Source: Betaproteobacteria bacterium
Lineage (GTDB): Bacteria > Pseudomonadota > Gammaproteobacteria > Burkholderiales > Casimicrobiaceae
Length of the DNA: 11,656 nt
Direction of reading: 5' to 3'
NCBI GenBank assembly: GCA_003153335.1
Contig: PLYG01000343.1
Location: forward strand, 13,186-24,841
The notes beneath the pieces are model-generated. The model did not search any database, was not told the origin of the DNA, and saw nothing but the letters and a program-made list of their open reading frames with translations. Within the stretch, counting starts at the first letter, position 1, and every line of letters begins with the position of its first letter. The position numbers were made by a program, and so were the translations under genes. This document shows positions 7,464-11,656 of the stretch, in pieces.

Positions 7464-8191
7464 ACAACGCCAGCAGCACTGCCCTGTTCCCGCCGCAGGT
7501 CACGCTCGCCACCGCCGGCGCCCTCGCTTTCGATCTGGATGTGATGGGTGTGGCCCGGCGCTACAACCGCAGCATTGCGCGGCAGATCATCGCGGCCGTG
7601 GGCGCCTGTACCGAACCGCTGATCGACTTTGGCGCGGGCACCGGCAACATCGCGGCCGAAGTATTCGCCGAGTGCGGCACCACGCCCTCCTGCATTGAAC
7701 CGGATCAGCACTTTCAGGGTGTCCTGCGCAGCAAGGGGTTCCCGGTGCATGAATTGCACGATCTGCCCGACGGGCAGGCCGAGGGCCTGTACTCGTGCAA
7801 TGTCCTCGAACACATCGAGCACGACGCCGCCGCACTGGCGGTGGCCATGCAGAAACTGCGGACCGGCGCCTCGGTCTTCATCTATGTGCCGGCCTTCCCG
7901 ATCCTGTTCGGGCTTTGGGATGAGCAAGTTGGCCACCACCGGCGCTACACCCGCCGCAGCCTGCACGACACCATGCGGCAGGCCGGCGTGCAGGTAACGC
8001 GCACCGGCTACGCCGACAGCTTGGGCTTCATGGCCACGGGTGCGATGAAGCTGGTGCGACGCGGTGTGCAGGTGACCGAGCGCAAGGTGCAGTTCTACGA
8101 CCGCCACATCTTTCCGTGGTCGCAGCGTCTCGACCGCGTCGCCCATCCACTGTTTGGCAAGAACGTCTGGGCCATCGGGGTCAAACCTTGA
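7460..8191 (+). CDS. Class I SAM-dependent methyltransferase
   Basis: The ATG at 7460 overlaps the TGA of the membrane protein (ATGA), which decides the start over longer in-frame readings from 7337; the product is 243 residues. Motif I is LIDFGAGTGNIAAEV (54-68), the acidic end of the second strand is IEPDQHF (79-85), and the motif IV/post region is YSCNVLEHIEHD (111-122), all typical of the methyltransferase 11/12/23 group. GHHRRYTRRSL (158-168) matches the HxRxYxxxxL segment common to members that act on sugars or small molecules. There is no signal or membrane helix, so it is cytoplasmic. Lying inside a glycosylation cassette, it may methylate a sugar or lipid-linked intermediate, but quinone- or protein-type substrates cannot be excluded from sequence. 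Confidence 0.9.
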   Translation: MNNASSTALFPPQVTLATAGALAFDLDVMGVARRYNRSIARQIIAAVGACTEPLIDFGAGTGNIAAEVFAECGTTPSCIEPDQHFQGVLRSKGFPVHELHDLPDGQAEGLYSCNVLEHIEHDAAALAVAMQKLRTGASVFIYVPAFPILFGLWDEQVGHHRRYTRRSLHDTMRQAGVQVTRTGYADSLGFMATGAMKLVRRGVQVTERKVQFYDRHIFPWSQRLDRVAHPLFGKNVWAIGVKP

Positions 8192-8214
8192 TCTGCTGCC
8201 CCCCGGTGAGCACC

Positions 8215-8679
8215 ATGACGATGCGCAAGCGGCTGCTCGGCGGACCGGCGACCGGTCGCCTTCTGCTGTGGTTCATGGTCCACGCCGTCGCGGGGAACGC
8301 GATGGCGGGCGAGATCGTTCCGGCGCGCCCGATCCATGATCCGGGCATGCTGGAAGCAGCGATTGGCGCCAGCGACAAGCCAGTGGTGCTGGAGTTCTAC
8401 GCCGATTGGTGCGCGCCGTGCCGGCAGTTGGAGGGCACACTGACAGAGCCGCAGATCGTCGCGCGGCTGTCGTGCGCGAATCTAATCCGCGTCGATATGA
8501 CCCGGACCAGTAACGGTAACCCCAAGCTGCCGGAGGCGCGGTTGCAGCACAACTTCAATCTCTCCGCCTATCCGACACTGGTCTTCTTGGATCGCGACGG
8601 GCAAGAGCAGCGCGGCCTGCGTCTCTCCGGGGCGCCCAGCCGTTCGCGCCTGTTGCAGAGTCTTGCCGGCGTGTGCTGA
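8215..8679 (+). CDS. Periplasmic thioredoxin-fold protein, DsbD-gamma-like
   Basis: With the ATG at 8215 (24 bases after the previous stop; ATG at 8221 or GTG at 8206 are alternatives) the product has 154 residues. A basic N-terminus and hydrophobic stretch ending NAMA at 28-31 form a signal peptide. The thioredoxin domain has VLEFYADWCAPC with active Cys66 and Cys69, and the cis-proline loop YPT (Pro120). The sequence VLEFYADWC...L...F.L.AYPTLVFLDRDGQE resembles the C-terminal domain of DsbD, which keeps exported proteins reduced. Two further cysteines, Cys87 and the terminal Cys154, are unusual. Exported thioredoxins reduce or rearrange disulfides; candidate partners nearby are the Cys456/Cys479 tail of the GT-C-like protein and the four-cysteine NTR-like protein. 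No DsbD-type membrane reductant partner is present in the window. Confidence 0.9.
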   Translation: MTMRKRLLGGPATGRLLLWFMVHAVAGNAMAGEIVPARPIHDPGMLEAAIGASDKPVVLEFYADWCAPCRQLEGTLTEPQIVARLSCANLIRVDMTRTSNGNPKLPEARLQHNFNLSAYPTLVFLDRDGQEQRGLRLSGAPSRSRLLQSLAGVC

Positions 8680-8681
8680 GC

Positions 8682-9176
8682 ATGGCCTGCCACACCTCAC
8701 GCAAGCAGGCAGCCATGCAACGCTGGATACACGCTCCCATCCCGCAGGCGCGCCCGCGCTGTGCGCTCCCGCCGGTGACCCGGCAGTTCGTCCTGTTCGT
8801 CCTGAATGGCGGCATCGTCGGCGTCTTTTGCTGGGGCCTGCAGCAACTGCTCTACGCGGTGGCGAACAACACCAGTCAGTGGGCCTACTGGGGCACCTCA
8901 TTACTCGCCTCGGCGGTAGCCATCGTGGTGATCTTTCGCATGCAGCGCCGGTTCATTTTCGTCGCCCGTGACGGCAATTTCTGGCTGTTCGCCAGCATCG
9001 CCAGCACCATGAGCATCGCCGTCGCCGGCAGCGCCGTATTGGCCCGCAACTGGCTGGAGGCGTATCTGAGTGCGCCCGCCGCAGAGCGGTGGGGGTTTAT
9101 GGTCGGGGCCCTAGCTGTGGCCCCGGTCTCGTTCGCAGCGAAAAAGCTGATCGTGTTCCGGAGAATTCGCAAGTGA
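8682..9176 (+). CDS. GtrA-like small membrane protein, probable lipid-linked sugar flippase
   Basis: Starting at ATG 8682 the product has 164 residues; GTG 8673 (overlapping the previous stop) and ATG 8715 are alternatives, and none has a strong ribosome site. Four membrane segments lie at about 36-58, 66-88, 98-118 and 135-155. The pattern RQFVLFVLNGG, then FRMQRRFIF at the end of helix 2 and AAKKLIVF at the end of helix 4, is the doubled hairpin with basic-aromatic ends of the GtrA family (PF04138). GtrA proteins are thought to move undecaprenyl-phosphate sugars across the inner membrane. The paired GtrB-like and GT-C-like genes are three and two places upstream, completing the triad. The unusually long, basic, Cys-containing N-terminus may mean that the later start is the true one. 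The TGA overlaps the next GTG start. Confidence 0.85.
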   Translation: MACHTSRKQAAMQRWIHAPIPQARPRCALPPVTRQFVLFVLNGGIVGVFCWGLQQLLYAVANNTSQWAYWGTSLLASAVAIVVIFRMQRRFIFVARDGNFWLFASIASTMSIAVAGSAVLARNWLEAYLSAPAAERWGFMVGALAVAPVSFAAKKLIVFRRIRK

Positions 9177-9964
9177 ATCCCCGTCGTCGTCTATTGCTCG
9201 CTGCGGCGGGCGTGTGGCTGGCACCCGCACCCTTGGCCCGCGCTGCTGCGCCAACTACGCCTGTGATCGAGGTCAAGAGTGAGTTGCTGCTGAAGGACGA
9301 CATCGCAGCCATGGAAGCGCGCTACCGGCGCTTTGCCGAATATGTGGCGGCCCGGATGCAGGTGCCGATTGCCCTCTACGTGACCGCTAATCCGGACCCG
9401 GAGACGCACGAAGAGTATTCGATGCTGGTGGCCCCACCGGTGATCATCAAACGCGCCTTGCGGCTCGGGTACACCCCATTGGCGCAGACCCACGCCAAGG
9501 ATCGGATCATTTTCGCGGTCGGCGCGAACACGGCTTACAACCGCTTGCCGCAATTACGTGGCGCGCGACTGGGGCTGCCGCCGAAAGGCTCCGAGGGCGA
9601 GCACATGGCCCGGCGGGCGCTGGCCAAGCTCGCGGTGACCAATCCAGAGACATTCTTCGGTTATGTGCGCTATGCCACCGCTCAGGAGACTGCGATCAAG
9701 GCCCTGCGCGCCGGCGTGGTAGACCTCGCCGCAATCTCCGAGCGTGTGCTGCCCAAGGACGAGCCGGGGATCAACCGCATTTTTACCAGCACATCGTTCG
9801 CCGAGAATGGGATCGCCGTCATCGGCCGTCCCGGCACGCCGCCGTTCGAGCGCTTGCGTAAGGCACTATTCCTGCCCGATGAAGCCGGCCGCAAGGTCAT
9901 GGAAGAAGCGGGTCTGTCGCCGCTCGATGCGATGGACAACACGTTCTTCGTCGATGGTGCCTGA
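9173..9964 (+). CDS. Periplasmic substrate-binding protein, PhnD-like
   Basis: A GTG at 9173 overlaps the upstream TGA (GTGA) and gives 263 residues. The N-terminus MNPRRRLLLAAAG...LARAAAP is a signal peptide with a RRR-LLL stretch that is close to, but not a full, twin-arginine motif; cleavage near residue 25 is likely. The mature part has the type 2 periplasmic-binding layout of phosphate/phosphonate binding proteins (PhnD, COG3221): RYRRFAEYVAARM near 50-62 opens the first lobe, MLVAPPVIIKRAL near 84-95 corresponds to the usual substrate-lobe segment, LRGARLGLPPKGSEG near 128-142 is the hinge-like strand, and VVDLAAISERVL near 182-193 is typical. No permease or ATPase gene follows, so it is an orphan binding protein and may act as a sensor or chaperone rather than in uptake. 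The ligand is unknown. Confidence 0.85.
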   Translation: MNPRRRLLLAAAGVWLAPAPLARAAAPTTPVIEVKSELLLKDDIAAMEARYRRFAEYVAARMQVPIALYVTANPDPETHEEYSMLVAPPVIIKRALRLGYTPLAQTHAKDRIIFAVGANTAYNRLPQLRGARLGLPPKGSEGEHMARRALAKLAVTNPETFFGYVRYATAQETAIKALRAGVVDLAAISERVLPKDEPGINRIFTSTSFAENGIAVIGRPGTPPFERLRKALFLPDEAGRKVMEEAGLSPLDAMDNTFFVDGA

Positions 9965-10003
9965 GCACCAGCACGGGACTGCCGTACAGCAAGAAGGGAT
10001 CGC

Positions 10004-10273
10004 ATGGACAACCTCTCGCCCAATAGCCGCCCCCTCATTTTCCCCGGCAGTCTGTTGGCCACCCTTTTTGGTCTGGTGCTGATCATCGATCCGGAGCGGC
10101 TAACTGGCCTCCTCGGCTGGGACGACCTCTCCTACATCGGCGTGTACCTGCGCGGACTGTTCTTCGTCTGCTGTGGCTGCTGGTTCGGATTGAGAAGCTG
10201 GCGCGCGATCCGCGTGGCGGCAGGCGATGACACGGAACCCCCGCCACCGCCGAAGGCGCCTGAAGCCGAGTAA
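10004..10273 (+). CDS. Small two-TM membrane protein of unknown function
   Basis: The ATG at 10004 follows an AAGGGA site by six bases and yields 89 residues. Two hydrophobic segments at about 11-29 (FPGSLLATLFGLVLIID) and 43-63 (IGVYLRGLFFVCCGCWF) predict a hairpin in the membrane, with Cys residues in the second helix. The tail is acidic and contains a run of five prolines, ending in KAPEAE. I do not recognise a family. It is the last gene of the rightward train, 39 bases after the binding-protein gene, and its TAA lies in a hairpin shared with the convergent gene. Confidence 0.75.
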   Translation: MDNLSPNSRPLIFPGSLLATLFGLVLIIDPERLTGLLGWDDLSYIGVYLRGLFFVCCGCWFGLRSWRAIRVAAGDDTEPPPPPKAPEAE

Positions 10274-10296
10274 GTCGGCCGGCGCGTACGACTTAC
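10270..10296. terminator. Hairpin at convergent gene ends containing both stop codons
   Basis: GTAAGTCG (10270-10277) and CGACTTAC (10289-10296) are perfect 8-base arms around an 11-base GC-rich loop. The stop TAA at 10271-10273 (plus) and the stop TAA at 10295-10293 (minus) sit symmetrically inside the two arms. There is no T tract on either side, so it is not a canonical intrinsic terminator; it may protect or define both 3' ends. Confidence 0.45.
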
Positions 10297-10760
10297 CTCC
10301 CCGGCGGCCTCAACACCACCGGCTTCTTCGCCGGCGACGGGATCGCTTGCGGCTGCGAGTAGCTGTACACGACGCGGCCCAAGTCTTTCACCTCGTTGAA
10401 GCTGTTCGCCAGCTCCTTGTTGGCGCTGCAGATCGAGGTCTTGACCGGTTCGGCCGGCGAGCCTTTGCCCCCCGACGAGAAGATCAGGTAAGGCACGCCA
10501 ATGCGAAAGGCGAAAGCGCAGGAGCCCATACCGCCGTTAACGGTGGTGTTCTTGAGCAGCATGCCATGCCACAAGCTGTCGATCTGAAAGACGTAGGTCA
10601 TGTCGCCAAAGTGGCCGGTCTTCGCAATCGGTGTCCCGGAGAAGACCTGCACGGCTCTTTCCTTGCCGTTTTTCGAGTCAAGATATTGGTTGCCGCAGTC
10701 GCAAGCGAGCACCGGCGCGGCGGTGGCCAGTAGCAGTGAGAGCAGTAGGATCGGACGCAT
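10293..10760 (-). CDS. Secreted TIMP/netrin (NTR)-like protein
   Basis: Using the ATG at 10760 the product has 155 residues; a TTG at 10784 would add eight. Residues 1-19 are a signal peptide (MRPILLLSLLLATAAPVLA), after which the mature chain begins Cys20-Asp-Cys22. The rest fits a bacterial tissue-inhibitor-of-metalloproteinase/NTR OB fold: QVFSGTPI near 38-45, MTYVFQIDSLWHG near 54-66, TTVNGGMGSCAFAFRIGVPYLIF near 72-94 with Cys81, and SICSANKE near 109-116 with Cys111. In TIMPs an N-terminal CxC with two partner cysteines is the hallmark of the domain. An alternative is a lipoprotein, since VLAC resembles a lipobox, though Leu at -2 is atypical. The tail is basic and Pro-rich. It is convergent with the operon, and its target is unknown. 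Confidence 0.82.
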   Translation of the reverse strand: MRPILLLSLLLATAAPVLACDCGNQYLDSKNGKERAVQVFSGTPIAKTGHFGDMTYVFQIDSLWHGMLLKNTTVNGGMGSCAFAFRIGVPYLIFSSGGKGSPAEPVKTSICSANKELANSFNEVKDLGRVVYSYSQPQAIPSPAKKPVVLRPPGR

Positions 10761-10893
10761 CGCGGTGACGTGTGCTTTCTTCAAGATCAGGTGTTACGCA
10801 AACGAACAGATGGCGCTGACGATAGCACAACCAATCGGACTTAAACCAAATGGGTCTTTGACCTAGCACAGGCTCGATCCTTCTCCCCAAGGC

Positions 10894-10918
10894 CCGACTG
10901 GGGACCGGTCCCGGTCGG
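10894..10918. repeat. GC-rich dyad around GGGACCGGTCCC
   Basis: The 12-bp perfect palindrome GGGACCGGTCCC (10901-10912) is flanked by CCGAC (10894-10898) and GTCGG (10914-10918), giving a 25-bp near-perfect dyad with a two-versus-one base offset. CCGGTC is also repeated directly at 10905-10910 and 10911-10916. It may be an operator or a hairpin upstream of the NTR-like gene. Confidence 0.45.
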
Positions 10919-11112
10919 TGGAGCGCGATCAAGGCGGGGAGCGAGGGCCGGATGCAGGCGAGCACCGTCTCGCCGTGTTCATGGGGCGTGCGGGCTGCTC
11001 GACGCACAACCCCGGGCCTCCACATGCGCCGCAGGTGCCGGATCACCTCGCCTCTATAGACTCGCTTTGGCGCTCTGCCGCCGCCGGTCGCACAAACCGG
11101 GCACACAAAGTG

Positions 11113-11141
11113 AAAGGCCCGAACCGTGAGGCCGGGCCTTT
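11113..11141 (-). terminator. GC-rich hairpin terminator
   Basis: AAAGGCCCG (11113-11121) and CGGGCCTTT (11133-11141) are perfect 9-base arms around 11 bases. The T run is only three long on either strand, so termination may be moderate and bidirectional. It is probably the distal end of the minus-strand transcript of the Ig-domain gene, about 180 bases after its stop. Confidence 0.55.
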
Positions 11142-11164
11142 ACACTCCCAAACGGCGGGGGGTA

Positions 11165-11202
11165 ATCCACGAATCGCCGACGGAGTGCAGCGATCCGTGG
11201 AT
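11165..11202. repeat. Imperfect inverted repeat ATCCACG-N-ATCG / CGAT-N-CGTGGAT
   Basis: Outer arms ATCCACG (11165-11171) and CGTGGAT (11196-11202) pair perfectly. After one mismatched base on each side, ATCG (11173-11176) pairs with CGAT (11191-11194), leaving a 14-base loop. A symmetrical one-by-one internal loop suggests an RNA or single-stranded DNA fold. It lies between the other two hairpins of this region. Confidence 0.5.
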
Positions 11203-11262
11203 GTTCGCGTTACAGCATTCACTTCGTTACATCGACTTCCGAGAACTCATTCACCTGAAGTT

Positions 11263-11286
11263 GCCGGGGCGGCTTGCCGCCCCGGC
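11263..11286. repeat. Very stable 10-bp GC hairpin with tetraloop
   Basis: GCCGGGGCGG (11263-11272) and CCGCCCCGGC (11277-11286) are perfect arms around the four-base loop CTTG. It lies 35 bases after the stop of the minus-strand Ig-domain gene. No T tract follows on either strand, so it is more likely a 3'-end stabiliser than a simple terminator. Confidence 0.6.
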
Positions 11287-11321
11287 TGGCAGTACGTCGT
11301 GGTTACAGGTTGACAGGCTCG

Positions 11322-11656
11322 CTATCCACCGGTGCCGATGTTGTAGAGAACGCCACCCTTCTGGCCCTTGTCGGTGGCGGCGGTGACCTCGATGGTGCTG
11401 GCGCTGGCGATGTTGGTTGCCGTGAAGCTCAGCGTGTTCGACGACACCTGCTGCGTCGTGCCGTTGACCTTCCACGTATAGCCCACCACGTTCCCGCGCT
11501 GCACCGTGCAGGTGGCTTGGAACCACAGCGACGTGGTGCCGTTGCCATTCTTCTTCAGCGTGCACACCGGATCGTCGCCGGTCGCCATGGTGATCGGCTG
11601 CGTCACCTCGGCGGTCGCGCCCTTGACCGAACGGAACACTGCCCGCACCGAGTAGG
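11322..11656 (-). CDS. C-terminus of an Ig/PKD-like extracellular protein (N-terminus beyond the right edge)
   Basis: The frame is open to the right edge and ends with TAG at 11324-11322, giving the last 110 residues. The visible sequence is beta-rich: VCTLKKNGNGTT, then LWFQATC, then GYTWKVNG and TLSFTATN...STIEVTAATDKGQ. The pair Cys31/Cys49 with Trp61 in the next strand, and the YTWKVNG turn (numbering from the first visible residue), are features of PKD/Ig-like domains in secreted or surface proteins. The N-terminal visible part (YSVRAVFRSVKG) may be the end of a preceding domain. It could be the tail of an adhesin, a pilus-tip-like protein or a large secreted protein; the window does not tell. 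Stable hairpins follow its stop. Confidence 0.75.
   Translation of the reverse strand, partial: YSVRAVFRSVKGATAEVTQPITMATGDDPVCTLKKNGNGTTSLWFQATCTVQRGNVVGYTWKVNGTTQQVSSNTLSFTATNIASASTIEVTAATDKGQKGGVLYNIGTGG

Larger units (their letters stand above)
10761..11321. other. Non-coding, hairpin-rich intergenic region
   Basis: No convincing gene is present in these 561 bases. Open frames crossing it on both strands (a 142-residue minus-strand one to 11106 and a 131-residue plus-strand one from 10918) lack ribosome sites and recognisable sequence. The left part should hold the promoter and leader of the minus-strand NTR-like gene; I could only see poor boxes there. The right part is the 3' side of the minus-strand Ig-domain gene. 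Four dyads lie inside: 10894-10918, 11113-11141, 11165-11202 and 11263-11286. Confidence 0.6.

Noticed and set aside
7148..8146. 332-residue minus-strand open frame
   Set aside because: Lies opposite the methyltransferase, which has clear SAM motifs; no own motif or start signal.
10678..11106. 142-residue minus-strand open frame over the start of the NTR-like gene and the intergenic region
   Set aside because: Overlaps a better gene with a signal peptide in another frame, runs through palindromes, and has no ribosome site or family features.
11165..11202. Integron attC or similar recombination site
   Set aside because: The imperfect hairpin has the right flavour, but the core sites (RYYYAAC and GTTRRRY) are not at its ends.
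10918..11313. 131-residue plus-strand open frame in the intergenic region
   Set aside because: It reads through three hairpins, and its composition is that of random GC-rich DNA; no ribosome site.
1..11656. CRISPR arrays, tRNA or rRNA genes, insertion sequences
   Set aside because: No spaced direct repeats, no cloverleaf sequence and no transposase motif were seen on either strand.

Overview
The window looks like a piece of a chromosomally integrated or plasmid-borne conjugative element from a GC-rich proteobacterium, probably beta or gamma. The main evidence is an element-type topoisomerase III gene (topB) among genes of unknown function that include a Sel1-repeat lipoprotein, together with a dense accessory gene train. 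No integrase, relaxase, T4SS ATPase, tRNA or att site lies inside the window, so the type of element and the host are inferred.

Layout. On the left are two minus-strand genes. One is an unknown protein running off the left edge (1-326). The other (581-1102) is a small basic protein with a Pro/Ala linker and a DPF-containing tail that recalls SSB proteins; a good rho-independent terminator at 450-478 separates the two. A 229-bp divergent regulatory region (1103-1331) carries a perfect inverted repeat and further copies of the same GTTCGG box. From 1332 to 10273, ten genes all point right with very small gaps or overlaps: Sel1-repeat lipoprotein, topB, an unknown 183-aa protein, a GT2 polyprenol-phosphate glycosyltransferase, a multi-spanning GT-C-like membrane protein, a SAM methyltransferase, a periplasmic thioredoxin, a GtrA-like membrane protein, an orphan PhnD-like periplasmic binding protein and a two-TM small protein. 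A convergent gene (10293-10760, minus) encodes a secreted TIMP/NTR-like protein. A structured non-coding stretch of about 560 bp follows, and the right edge holds the C-terminus of an Ig/PKD-like extracellular protein (minus).

How it may work together. The GT2 enzyme, the GtrA-like protein and the GT-C-like protein are the three classes of part found in phage gtrABC serotype-conversion systems: load a sugar on undecaprenyl phosphate, flip it, transfer it outside the cytoplasm. Here they sit in one transcription unit with topB and are interleaved with a methyltransferase and a DsbD-gamma-like thioredoxin. The most interesting reading is an element-borne envelope or pilus glycosylation module. 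Its acceptor (O-antigen, conjugative pilin or another surface protein) cannot be told from the sequence.
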